Assembly (NCBI GenBank): GCA_963575745.1
Contig: CAUYUJ010018040.1
Location: 122,501-186,500, forward strand
Direction: 5' to 3'
From: Prorocentrum cordatum
Taxonomy: Eukaryota; Sar; Dinophyceae; Prorocentrales; Prorocentraceae
Length of the DNA stretch: 64,000 bases
The stretch's first letter is position 1. The number at the start of each line of letters is the position of its first letter. Under the pieces are notes generated by a model. The model was not told the origin of the DNA. It worked only from the letters and a program-made list of their open reading frames with translations, and made no database searches. Made by a program: the position numbers and the translations under genes. This document shows positions 1 through 10,238 of this stretch, one piece after another.

Positions 1-89
1 TAGTAGTAGTAGTAGTAGTGGTAGTAGTGGTAGTAGTAGTAGTAGTAGTAGTAGTAGTCGTAGTAGTAGTAGTAGTAGTAGTGGTGATG

Positions 90-151
<62 letters not shown>

Positions 152-158
152 CGTAGTG

Positions 159-198
<40 letters not shown>

Positions 199-447
199 TA
201 GTAGTGGTGGTAGTAGTTGTCGTAGTCGTGGTCGCAGTCGTTTTCGTAGTCGTAGTAGTTCAGGTAGTAGTATTCCTAGTAGTAGGAGGGATAATCAGAC
301 TAACACGAATAGCAGCAATCGCATTCGTAGAAGTAGTAAAGTAGTAGCTCTAGTAGCATTATTATTTGTAGTAGTAGTCGTCGTCGTACCAGTAGTAGCG
401 GAAGAAGCAGCAGTAGCAGTAGCAGTAGTAGTAGCAAACGTGGTTTC

Positions 448-479
<32 letters not shown>

Positions 480-510
480 CAGTCGTCGTAGTAGTAGTGG
501 TAGGATGTAG
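1..510. repeat. (TAG)n trinucleotide microsatellite
   Basis: Nearly pure TAG/AGT triplets with scattered TGG, TCG and CAG variants. Interruptions increase toward the right end (from about 230 on). Reading frames through it give poly-Val, poly-Ser or poly-Leu only, so it is not coding. The array is cut by the left window edge, so its full length is unknown. Confidence 0.95.
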
Positions 511-2726
511 GATTTCTGATACGCCATTGGACAGCAGAAGATCCCAACTTCGATTGGGCCTTTCCTTGGCGATATGGAATTTCAATTTCACCGCCCCTCT
601 CCCCCGACCAACTCTGTCTTGGCCTGGGATAGTCAACGCTCTGGTGCTAATGGGGGGATGTTTTATTATCGGAGTCACGGGGTTCTTTGTTTTCGCGTTT
701 GTGCGTTGCGCAGGCCTGCGTGCACGCGGAGTCTATTCGATATTGGTTGTTTGCGTGTGCGTACTCATGTACATAGCTGCGGTGTAACGACTTGTGGGAT
801 GAGTGTTGTGCACAGTTGTTTTGCGATGCTCACAGGCTCTGTGGGACTTGCGATCGCTGCACGTTGCATGTGCAGGGATCACACGGTGCCACAGACACCA
901 CCCACAGTACACGTCCCCGTCCAGTCTTTGGGTCTCTTGCGCATGTCTTGTGGGGGTGCATCGAACGAACGCCCACGATGGACACATCTGGTATGCATCT
1001 TGTGGTCATTTGGGCGTATTCGGGTCTCAAGGGCACCCCTTGAGGCCACTCCTGGGTTTTGTTCTGCGCCTGGGGCGCTGTTCATCCTCCTTCGCCGTTC
1101 TGTTAACCTCTTCGTCGTCGCCCTTTCTTCCATCCCTCCTTCCATCACTCGTCCTTCATCCTCGTTCCTTCTCCCACCCATCCCCCCCCAGGGGCCGCCA
1201 TCATTCTCACCCTCCCTTCTCCCAGGTTGCCCCCAGACCTTCATACATGACCCCAGGTGGGCACCGCCCGTGCCTCCATTTCGCGTCCCGGTGCCACTGC
1301 GTGCGCACGCGCGCGCAGGCCTACAGAAGCGGCGAGTCCAGCTAATGCCTAGCAATTTTTTCCCAGCAAGATCGTGTGGTTCTCCCTGGCAGTGGCAGTC
1401 TCGACGTACGCAGTCAGCCCGCCGCTTCGGCCACAGCCGCTGTGCGTTTCGCCACCGTTGCGGTCACGAAGTGTTGCAGTCAGATGTTCTGCGTGTTGCG
1501 CACGATCGGACGCGCTTGGCCTTTCTAGCTTTGAAGTGCGTGGCTAGTGTGGCATGGTGTCGTCACGCCTCTTGTTTGAGATATGCTGCTGTCTTGTCAA
1601 TTGTTTTCCAGAGGCCTGGTCCGAGCTGACCCCAGAGAGGATACGTGTCGTGATCTTCAGTGTGCTGAGCGCCTTTGTGCTGAATTTCATTGGCCAGCCC
1701 ATTTGTTTTTCTTGCGCTGGTGTGTGTGTGTTACCGTTGTGGCGCGTTGTCGTATCACAGATGCGTAGTGCATGTTGCATCTGAACAGTTGCACATCGCA
1801 AGCACCTACTGTACTTGCTGTTCTCAGCTCTGGCTTGTTCGCGATATTAGTTAATCCATATTTGACTAACTTAAATGTCGCTGCAGGGAAGGGTGCGTCA
1901 TGCTCCCACTGACGCTTTCGTTTTCGATCATGATCTGGACATCAAGGGTCTCATGAGGGCAGATCGATGGACGTCAAGCGCATGTGGATTAGTCACATCT
2001 ACTTCGTGTTGCATGGTCATGCAGCCATCAGGTTTGGATTTACGTTGTTGGATACGTCATGCTAGTCATTGTGTAGCGCCTTTCGGGGAAGCAATGCTGA
2101 CGACATAGATTGGTCACGGGAAGGATGGTTCGTTGCATATGACTCGCACAGGGGGTGTTGTACTCAAAGATTTGGGCGCAAGCTTCCAGCAGATCATCGG
2201 GACTCCTCGGTCTCTGTGATGCTGCGTTTCTATTTGAGAGGGGAGTGCGTTATTGTAGCGGGAGGCTTGCCATTGTTTGGTAATTGTTGACGTGTAGGAT
2301 CAGACGTGCAGCAATGCGTTCTGAACCAAATTACTATCAAGCAGTCACGCGGTGTTGCGGGAAGTCGCATCTAATTGCAGATGTAAGCGAAGCGTCGCCA
2401 CCAACCAGTTGTTATTTTGATGGGTTACCTCTATCCCCAAGTCGTTACACTTTTGTCAGGCCCCTCGTTTTGCGATCCCTTTATGTATCTCGGTTGCGTC
2501 AAGACCGAATGCATGTATATCCTGGACATGGTATGTCTACATCTTCTCACTTGCGTTGACCCCCTTGCTCTCGTGGCCAGGAAGCTAAACACGCTGTGCA
2601 TTGCGGCGTACTCCGTGGCGTTCCTCGGGCCGCCTCCATGATTATACGCTTTTTGCTGTTGCTTCGACGGTGCACGCTTCATTGCACGTGTGTCTGGCGA
2701 TTTCTTCGACTTCGCTAGCGGAGCCA
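511..2726. other. unassigned sequence, no gene recognised
   Basis: Several open frames exist, the longest running 574-1629 on the plus strand, but their translations are Cys/Arg/Ser-rich without any motif, and overlapping frames on both strands are open for similar lengths. A pyrimidine-rich stretch lies around 1100-1230. I see no repeat family shared with the rest of the window. Confidence 0.5.
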
Positions 2727-2770
2727 GCAGAGCCAGCAGCGATCCGACCAAAGGAAGCGGCCGACACTTG

Positions 2771-2961
2771 TGGAAGTCGATTAATGGAGAGGACGCGTGC
2801 TGCCAACTAGTTTCCAGATGTCTAAAAGATGTTTCACATCTGTTTCACACATGTTTAAGCACATGTTTGACACGTTTTCAGAATATGCTTTACACATGTT
2901 AAGCACATCTTTCATTCAATGCTAGGACTGTTAGGGTGTCCATGGTCGTGGCATCCATAAC
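2771..2961 (+). repeat. dispersed repeat family A, copy 1
   Basis: About 190 bp with conserved ends and a variable core. The left end reads TGGAAGTCGATTAATGGAGA. The core is a run of ACATGT/CACATGTTT-like palindromic words. The right end reads GGTGTCC-ATGG-CGTGGCATCCA. The same ends recur at 3107, 3997 and 36168. This copy is flanked by imperfect ~40-bp direct repeats at about 2727-2766 and 2961-3000 (CAGCAGAGCCAGCAGCGAT start), which could be a target duplication or a small segmental duplication. Confidence 0.85.
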
Positions 2962-3106
2962 AGCAGAGCCAGCAGCGATGCAGCCAAAGGCAGCGGCCTA
3001 CCTGTCTTGGTCGGTCGCTTCCTGGTTTGCGCCCTTTCTGCTCGTCAAGCAGTCCCGCGCAGCCACCTTTTCCGCCCAGAGGCAAGGATAGATGACGATA
3101 ATATTG

Positions 3107-3300
3107 TGGAAGTCGAGTAATGGAGAGGAAGCGTGTTGCCAAATAATTTCCAGATGGGTAACATATGTTTCAAACATGTTTTTTTGTTGTTTCAAGTTAA
3201 ATTCATGCGTGACACGTGTTTAGAACCTGTTTTACACATGTTAGACATTTTTTTTCAATGATCGGAATGAGAGAGTGTCCATTGTCATGGCATCCACAAC
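3107..3300 (+). repeat. dispersed repeat family A, copy 2
   Basis: It has the same left end (TGGAAGTCGAGTAATGGAGA) and right end (GTGTCCATTGTCATGGCATC) as copy 1, about 330 bp downstream in the same orientation. The core differs most, and includes a T-rich run around 3180-3190. No open frame is shared with the other copies, so it is non-coding. Confidence 0.85.
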
Positions 3301-3479
3301 GAGAAGTAAGGGTGCCAGCCAGCCCTGCACATCTTGAGACCGTATAGCGGGAGCCACAACAGGCCCCTTTTTCTGGAAATTGGTCCGCACATGTGGCATT
3401 ATGGCATGGCGCGGGACCGGCAGGGGGAGGCTGAGTGGGAGGATGAGGAAGAAGAGGACAGGAACAAGAAGGAGGACGA

Positions 3480-3930
3480 GGCGGAGCAGGAGCAGGATGC
3501 CCCTTGGGGCCCTCCCCAGGCCTCCTGTGGGCCTCTTGGGGGCCTTCTGGGGGTGACTTCAAGGCCTCTTCGGGCCTCTTTGGGTCCTCCTGGGCTGCTT
3601 TGGGGTCTCTTGGGATCTCTTCGGGGGGCTCTTGGGGGCCGTCTGCGGGTCATGCTGCAGGCCTTTTGGGCTGTGGACGGTGAGAAGCCCGAACAGGTAA
3701 GCACGCCAACACAATTCAATGAAACACGAACAACTCTATCATGATTGTTTTTGGCGCCCCTCCTGAAGGGCCTCTTCGTGCCCGCGTGTGCCGTCTTGTG
3801 AGCCTCTCGGGCCAGATTGAGGCCACCTTGGGCGGGCCTTGGAGCCATCTTGGGCGGTCCTACGCCATCTTGGTGCCGTCGATGGCTGTCGTGCGACCGC
3901 ATTGTGCCGCCTTGGGCCGTTGTGAAACCC
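3480..3930 (+). repeat. dispersed low-complexity repeat family B (GGCCTCTTGGG type)
   Basis: Two blocks (3480-3670 and 3760-3930) are built from short, imperfect words such as GGCCTCTTGGGG, GCCTTCTGGG and GCCATCTTGGG. Between them, at 3689-3740, is a motif beginning AAGCCCGAACAGGTAAGCACG, followed by an AT-richer stretch. A close match to this joint motif occurs at 24564-24610. Long ORFs across the block on both strands are products of the stop-poor repeat. Confidence 0.85.
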
Positions 3931-3996
3931 CCGAACGACCTCCAGATATATCGCTGGTCGGCCGGACATTGGGCTGGTCGAGATGCCCGAGCCGTG

Positions 3997-4187
3997 TGGA
4001 AGTCGATTAATGGAGAGGAAGCGTGCTGCCAAATAATTTCCAGATGTCTGAAACATGTGTTACACATGTTTTAGACATGTACAAAACATGTTCAAAACAT
4101 GTTTAGACAATGTTTCCGACATTTCAAACACATTTGAAGTTCAATGATCGAGCTGCTAGAGTGTCCGTTGTCATGGCATCCACTACC
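3997..4187 (+). repeat. dispersed repeat family A, copy 3
   Basis: Closest to the apparent family consensus: the left end is TGGAAGTCGATTAATGGAGA, then GAAGCGTGCTGCCAAATAAT. The core has at least five ACATGT/ACATGTTT words. The right part contains ACACATTTGAAGTTCAATGA and ends in GGCATCCACTACC. It is non-coding. Confidence 0.88.
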
Positions 4188-4319
4188 ATAGCCTATCTGC
4201 TAGCCCAAATTCTTCCCGAACCCTCCAGCCCTCCCGCTTTCTGCACGGCCAAGGCCGCCCTGGCGCTCGCTCCGCCTGCATGCTGGGGGCCCACCCTATT
4301 AAGCCCGCAGAGCGGGCGG

Positions 4320-4880
4320 GCCTCCCAGATGGGGCCATCCTGGGGCCCTGACGGGGCATGTTGGAGGCCTCTTGGGGCTCTCTTGGAGCCCGTCTGGGGC
4401 TGACTTGGTGCTTTCTTGGGCCATCTCGGAGGCCTTTGAATCTAGGCCCCCTAAATGGGGTAGAGAAGATGGGGTCGGAGGATCGCGCCGTATCGTCGAT
4501 GCATCGGCGATGTGGCTGGATTTGGAGCCCGATTTTTTCCACGCTGGAGTCGCCGATGCATCGCCGACGTCGGCGATGTATCGCCGATGCATCGCCGATG
4601 CGACGCGATCCCCCGACCCCATCTACGCCGACTCCATCCAGGAGGCCTCTATTGAATTCCCCCCGGAGGCCTCTTGGGGACCTCTTGAGGCATCCTGGGG
4701 GCTTCTCGGGGCGAGAATCTGGACATGTCGGTCCGTGTTCTCCCTCTGGGACTGCTCTTGGGGCCTTTTTGGGGTTTTCTGATGCCGTCTTGGGGGCCTC
4801 TCGGGCCGTTTGGGGGCCTTCCTCTTGGAGCACTTTGGGGGCCTCTTGGGCTAGATTGGGCCGATCTTGCGGCCTCTCAT
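4320..4880 (+). repeat. family B repeat block enclosing a foldback element
   Basis: GGCCTCTTGGGG, GCCGTCTTGGGG and related words fill 4320-4440 and 4650-4880. The foldback element M1 (4444-4649) sits inside. The block reads in the same orientation as the 3480-3930 block. Confidence 0.8.
4444..4649. mobile_element. foldback MITE-like element M1
   Basis: A 206-bp sequence whose ends are inverted repeats. The left arm (AGGCCCCCTAAATGGGG... then GATGGGGTCGGAGGATCGCG) pairs with the right arm, whose reverse complement reads GATGGGGTCGGGGGATCGCG. The interior is made of self-complementary GATGCATCGGCGATG words, so the whole element can fold back. A second copy with the same ends lies at 35999-36162. 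It has no coding capacity, so any mobility would depend on a transposase elsewhere. It was recognised only from these two copies and its symmetry. Confidence 0.7.
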
Positions 4881-5270
4881 GGAGCGCCGGAATCCAGAAA
4901 ATGCGAGAACGCGAACATCTATAAACATCCCCAGAGCAATCAAGTTTTCGACCAGCCCCGATGGTTTGCCCAAGACATTCCTTGTTCGGATTCACCGTCA
5001 TCACATAGTTAAAGCATCATCATTACTCCTCTTCTTATTTCATGCGTTATCTGGGTCCTGCAACACCTGCTGTGTGCACATCCGTAGGGGAAAGGGCTGC
5101 TCCCGATGATGGTCGAATTGACGACGACGATGAAACGACTGCATGTTTCGTCGCGCGCGCCCCCATCTCTGCGCACGAGCCTGCTGTCTGCGAGCCATGG
5201 CGGCGGCACGCCGCGGAGAGACTGCTGCGGGCATGCTTGCGCCCCCCACACGCCCACCCCAAGAGAGAAT
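4881..5270. other. unassigned spacer downstream of transposase pseudogene
   Basis: No repeat or coding signal is recognised. On the minus strand this is the 3' side of the transposase-like pseudogene; no poly(A) tract or terminal inverted repeat was found here. Confidence 0.4.
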
Positions 5271-6713
5271 TCAGCTCGCCTCCCCCTTCTCGGCGGCCAC
5301 GGCCCAAAAGCATGACTCCGCGCGGAAGCACTCGCGCGGGGACAGCTGCACAACGCCACTGGCCAGCGCGACGCGATAACCGCGCAAAGCGTCCAACACG
5401 GTGGCCACGCCCGCACGCCTCAGTAAGGCTGCTCCTGACAGAGTCTGAACCGCCTTCTTGGTCTCGCTGGCGTTGTGCCGGCCCACGTTGCCCACGCGGC
5501 GCATCGTGTTCTTGATGTGCCCCTGCGCCGACTCCACTGAGTTATCCCCCGCCACGAGCTTGAAGTACAACTTCGTCTCCTGGACGGCAGGCGCCTTGCC
5601 GCGGGAGTGACGGCGCAGCGCGGCGGCTGTGCGCTGCGGGAGCTTGCTCTTCAGCAGCCTCGTCACGGGTGTGAAGACCTTATCCTGGTGGTTCACGCCA
5701 GGCAGGCTGGGCGCGCCGATCTCCGCGGCGGCGGAGTGGAAAGTCTGGGCGCCGTCGGGCGCCAGCGCCGCGCCCTTGCCCATGGCGTGGGCCAGGGGGC
5801 CGCGCGCCTCCGCCAGCGACTCTGGGCTGCCAGACCCACGCTCCGCCTTGGAGTTCCTCGTCGGCAACATTGAGGCCGTCCACTTCTTTGAGAACGCCCC
5901 ATTCACTGCCAGCAGACGGCCCTGGTGGCTCTTCATTCATGCCGCCTGTCAATTTCTTGCATGCCATGCGGGAGCTACCCACCTCGACTATCTCGTCCTC
6001 GAACACTGCGTCGCGGGTGTGCTCCACCTCCGAGTGCGTCAGCGCCACCTTGTGCACCGTGTAGAACTCCGACACTTTGTGCTCTGTGGTCCTGATACTG
6101 TCACTCTTCTGCCGCGCGATCTGGGTTGCGGCATCGTTGGGCAGCTTGCGTCCCAATGTATAGGCAGTGCGCAAGCACATCTTGTAGTCACGATCGTAGC
6201 CTCCTGCGTCGAAGCGGGCGAGCGGCGTGTAGGCCACGTCTGGGTGGGCGAGGCGCGGGCGGCTGCAACTGCAGCCGCGCACCTGCAGCCGTTGCCGTTC
6301 TTGCTCATCTCGCCGCCGCACTGCCAGCACGCAGACGACGCCGCCTCGCCGCGACGCGGCAGAACGCGAGCCTCCAGCAACACCCTCTTTGCGCCGTTCT
6401 GGTTCAGGGCACTGATCTCCTCGTAGGACTGCTGGTCCAAGCGACGCAGCGCGGTCGTTTGCGCAGGGGTTGATGCCGACTTGCCGCCGTAAGTGAGGCC
6501 ATCTTTGTGGAACTTCCCGTTCACCCGCGACGCTTTGGCGGCGCGGCTTTCGGCGCCCTTGCCGCTCGCCCTCGCGGGCCGTCTCATCACCGTCCTCTTG
6601 CCGTGCGCCGTCCCGGGCTTCTTCGTCGCCGGCTTCGCGCCGAGCGTCTTCGCGGGCTTCTTCGCCGTCTTCATCGCCTGCTCGAGGGCCCACTTCTTGG
6701 CCAGCCTCGGCAT
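5271..6713 (-). pseudogene. DDE-transposase-like gene, frameshifted
   Basis: Coding pieces lie in three frames on the minus strand. The first starts at an ATG at 6713 (MPRLAKKWALEQ...) and encodes a Lys/Ala-rich basic N-terminus, then a Cys cluster (CWQCGGEMSKNGNGCRC, around 6300). Near 6240 the signal moves to another frame with an acidic block (VFEDEIVEVGSSRM). Near 5935 it moves again to a frame containing APDGAQTFHSAA and GDNSVESAQGHIKNTMRRVG. The order zinc cluster, then acidic D/E motifs, then a final ...H-K block resembles IS1595/ISXO2-like or Merlin-type transposases; that family assignment is inference. Two frame changes mean it is probably dead, unless they are assembly indels. A degenerate spliced-leader relic lies 87 nt upstream of the ATG, so this may be a retroposed mRNA copy. 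No terminal inverted repeats were found. Confidence 0.55.
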
Positions 6714-6799
6714 GCGGGCGGGCGCTTCGCAGGCGCGGCCGCGCCGAAAATGCTCGGGCACTGGGCGATCGCCCAAGGCGGCGGGGTGCCTGTAGCCCG

Positions 6800-6820
6800 C
6801 TCGAGCCAAAACGGCGACGG
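6800..6820 (-). other. degenerate dinoflagellate spliced-leader relic
   Basis: Read on the minus strand the 21 bases are CCGTCGCCGTTTTGGCTCG plus AG, matching 18 of 21 positions of the dinoflagellate spliced leader. It lies upstream of, and in the same orientation as, the ATG at 6713 of the transposase-like gene. This is the position expected for a leader carried in by reverse transcription of a trans-spliced mRNA. Confidence 0.65.
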
Positions 6821-7054
6821 CAGACAAGCAGCGAAGAACGAATAATGCGTTGGCAGCGTCGGCGATGACGGCGAGCAGAACGGTCCGCTGCGCGCCCAGT
6901 CCATGAGCGGCGGCCCAAGCGCAGGCACGCTTGTCAAGGGGTGTCCGATGCTCAGCCCGCCCAGGGTTGGACGCAACGCTGAACAGCTCGATGTGCCAAC
7001 TGACGCGCTAATATCACGAACATGTAAATGCCTCCCCAGAGAGACAGGTCTCTG

Positions 7055-7350
7055 CGCCCCTCTGGAGCATTTCGCTTCTTGTTGGCCTGGGATTGTTTCG
7101 CCTCCGACTGGTGTGAGCTTTACGTCCCCTGGAGCATTTCGCCCCGTATCGGGCTGGAGCATTTCGCCCACACGTGATCTGGAGCATTTCGCCCCTGCGT
7201 GATCTGGAACATTGCGTCCCTTGGAACATTTCGCCCCGTATCTGGCTGGAGCATTTCGCCCTTGCGTGATGTGGAGCATTCCACCCCCTGGAGCGTTTCG
7301 CCCCGCACCTGGCTGGAGCATTTTGCCCCTAGGTTACCTGGAGCGTTACG
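7055..7350 (+). repeat. short-motif tandem repeat (TGGAGCATTTCGCCCC)
   Basis: About ten imperfect copies of a 15-17-bp word (CTGGAGCATTTCGCCCC) are separated by short spacers such as GTATCGGG and TGCGTGAT, giving a spacing of roughly 30 bp. The reverse strand reads GGGGCGAAATGCTCC. Open frames on both strands across it reflect the repeat, not a gene. Confidence 0.85.
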
Positions 7351-7659
7351 CCCCTCTTCTGGGGCTGTCCTGGCGCAGCGATGCCCTCCTCATGAGGCTG
7401 TCTTGGGCGAGTTTCCAGCCGCTTCGGGGCCTCGGAAGCCCGTCTTGACTGACAGCCCGAAGAGGCAACGATCATTGAATACCGCTAGGTTCCGAAAGGA
7501 TTTGGGCCTCCCGGGAGTCTCACTGGGAGGCCCCTGGTCCCCGTGCAGCCGTTTTGTGTCGTTTGTGCCCCATTGGAGGCAGGTCGGAATCTACAGTAGA
7601 CCATCTCGGACTATTTTCTCCCCCCGCCACGTTCGGATGCAACCCCTGGAAGGTAAAAT

Positions 7660-7830
7660 TCTGTTCTCGCTCTGGTCCGAAATTTGGCTTAATCCGGTTT
7701 GATCCCGCTGAATCCGGCTTCGTCCCGCTTAATCCGGTTTAGTCCTGCTTAGTCCGAGGCCCACTCCGGCGTAACAGCTCCCAGATGGGGGCTAAATCCT
7801 CTTGGATATTTCCGACGTAAACTTCCCAGC
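7660..7830 (+). repeat. dispersed repeat family E, copy 1
   Basis: A run of AATCCGGCTTCGTCCCGC-like words (AATCCGGTTTGATCCCGC and similar) is followed by AGTCCGAGGCCCACTCCGG, GTAACAGC and a right end GCAGTTGCATCCTAAGGG. The same order of motifs recurs at 36625-36830, so the unit is about 170-200 bp long. Confidence 0.75.
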
Positions 7831-9660
7831 AGTTGCATCCTAAGGGAAGAACGGGGATTGGGACAGGGCATCACCTAAACCACCTATTACCACGGCTGGG
7901 GGGGGGGTATCCCTCGCTCCTTGCTCCCTTCCTTTCAAGATGTCCCCTTGCTATACTACGTGGGCCGCGATGTGTACATGCCAGACGTCTGGCAGCCAGA
8001 CATCTGCGCAATGACACGGAAGGGTTACTCCTCACCATGGGAGCCCCGCGGGGGAGCATGCGTGGTCTGAGAGGCCTCCGGGGCACAATGGCGAAGGTGG
8101 TCCGTTTGATTCGGAGAGCGGCGCGAGGCTCGAGCAGGTGGGTTGGCACTCGGGTGGGTCTGGGGTAGGATCAGGTTCCTGCGGTCACTGCATAATGTCG
8201 ACGCCCAGCATGTTCATGGCTCATGCTGGCCGATGCCGATCCGCGAGGCTGATCCAGGCTTTGACGATGACCAAGAAAGACGCTGACCAAGGTCCCCCCC
8301 TACGTTTCCGTGTTCAGCCTTGGGCATGGTCATCGTGTGACCCAGCGCGTGGGCGGTCGCGTTTGCGGCTGGGCGCGGCGCGACCCCGGCCACCAAAGAG
8401 TCGGCCGCAGAGTTGTTCCAACGGGGGGCGGGGTCAGTCGTGTGCGAAAAATACATCCGCATCCGCGGTCTCGTGGGCCGCGCTCCTGGGCCGCGATCCT
8501 GACACGAGGCTTTCTTTTGTCAGTGGATGCCCCGCGCGGAGCGTTTCGTGCGATCGCGTCTCCGCGGGGTCGCGCCCTGGAGTCCAGACCGCTAGGACGT
8601 GGATATGGGCTTAGGCAGGGTGTTGGGTGCTTGAGGGGCTGCGCTTCCAGCGCAGGCGGGAAACGGGCGGGGGCCCGCGCGGCGACGCCAGGGAGAGACT
8701 GCCCCCCGTCGCGCTGATAGGACCGCGCTTTGCCCTCCTGACTTCTCAGCCTCGAGGCCCCCACATGAGAACATCTGCACACCGCCACGACCACGCCAGC
8801 CAGGGTCATCCTGGGCCCTAGGACACTTGCTGTGTGTCTGCAATGCATACATACATGTCTACGCCATGCCTCGCCCATGAGGACGTATACACCATGCCAG
8901 GGTCCATCAAAGATCCCCCAGGCCAAACATGGTTTGTTTAGGTTGCTCTGCGCACAAGGTGCATGCAGCATATTGTTGTAGTTGTCAGGACGTTGGTATG
9001 CTGCTCGTTGTTTGTCTTTGGCATTTGTCAGAATGGACGGGTGGAGCTACGCGGACATTGTCGAGCGCGGTGGTGATGAATGTTGCCATGGGTAGAAGCA
9101 GTCCAGCCTCAGCCGGGAATTAGTGCAGCGCTACATGTGCTTCATTTGCGTATATGTTCAGCAGAAGTTGCTCGGAACGAGTTAGTCCCCCCCTGCCTCG
9201 CGGACATTCCTGTGGGCAAGCAATTTACAAAGTTTGGGGCAAGGTGGCAGTCTTTAGGTTGGCAGGTTGGAGTTCAAGTCTTGATATCGGCGGGAGCCCT
9301 TTCAATCTCATAGCTCGTTGATATGATGGCCGTCGCCGTGCACAATCATCTGTCGGGGCGACTTTCTTCCGATTCCAGGTGAACCGCCACTCGGGGCAAG
9401 CACTCACAATTGCCCCGTGGTTAACTCTATTTCGGCCGACTTCCCGCCTAGCCACGGCAAGCGGTCATTCGGAGCTGTCCGGGGGCGGGCGGCCATTCGG
9501 GAATTTCCCAGTCTAGCCGCGGCCAGCTGGATGCCCAGCGGGCCAGGGCCGGGGGCTTGACGGCAATTGTCTGGGCCCGCCGCGGACTTGTAGGCGAGCA
9601 GGGCCCTGGGTTAGTCCAAGCAAAATGGAGCATGGAAGAGGAGGACGAGGAGGAGCAAAA
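7831..9660. other. unassigned sequence, no gene recognised
   Basis: Short overlapping open frames on both strands carry no motif. The stretch 8320-8760 is strongly GC-rich. No repeat family was recognised. At 9616-9640 a GCAAAATGGAGCATGGA string weakly resembles the reverse complement of the spliced leader but is not convincing. Confidence 0.4.
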
Positions 9661-9669
9661 GGAAGGAGA

Positions 9670-10000
9670 GGAGCTTCTTGAGGCCCTCTTTGGGCCTCCT
9701 TGGAGCTTCCTGGGAGCCCCTTGGGGGCCCCTGAGGTGCCTTTGGTGGGGCCTCTTGGGGGCCTCTTGGGGCCCTTTTGGGACCCTCCTGGGGGGCCTCT
9801 AAGGGACGTCTTGGCCGTCGGAGGCAGTCTTGGGGCCCTCTCTGGGCAGTCGTGGGTCCCTCTTTGGGCTCTCTGGAGTCGTCTTGGAAGTTTCTGGGGC
9901 AGTCTTAGGGCTGCTTTGGGGGGCCTCTCGCGCCGTCTTTGGGCTCCCTCGGGCCATCTTGCGGCTCTCTTGGGGCCCTCGGGGCGTCGTGAGGCAAGCG
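9670..10000 (+). repeat. family B low-complexity repeat block
   Basis: Dense GGCCTCTTGGGG, GCCCTCTCTGGG and GCCGTCTTTGGG words. Long ORFs on both strands are repeat artefacts. Confidence 0.8.
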
Positions 10001-10238
10001 TCCAGGACAGGACAGGAAGAAGCCGCGCCCAGACGGCGCATCGGCAGAGCAGGACAAAAGTCATGCGGGGACAATTCCGAGCTGAATGTAAAGGCGCCGG
10101 AACGCAGCCACTGCATATTACAGTGGTGGGCGGCGGTGGGAATTACACCAGCACGGCATGCAAGAGGGAGGAGGGGAAAGGGGGTGAGGGGGAGAGGGAA
10201 GGAGAGAGGGGGAGAGGAGAGCGAACTGATAATTATAG

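Noticed and set aside
574-1629. 351-codon plus-strand ORF
   Set aside because: The translation is Cys/Arg/Ser-rich with no motif, overlapping frames on both strands are similarly open, and nothing nearby suggests a gene.
9616-9640. Possible reverse-strand SL relic around GCAAAATGGAGCATGGA
   Set aside because: Needs an indel and several mismatches, and no gene follows on that strand.
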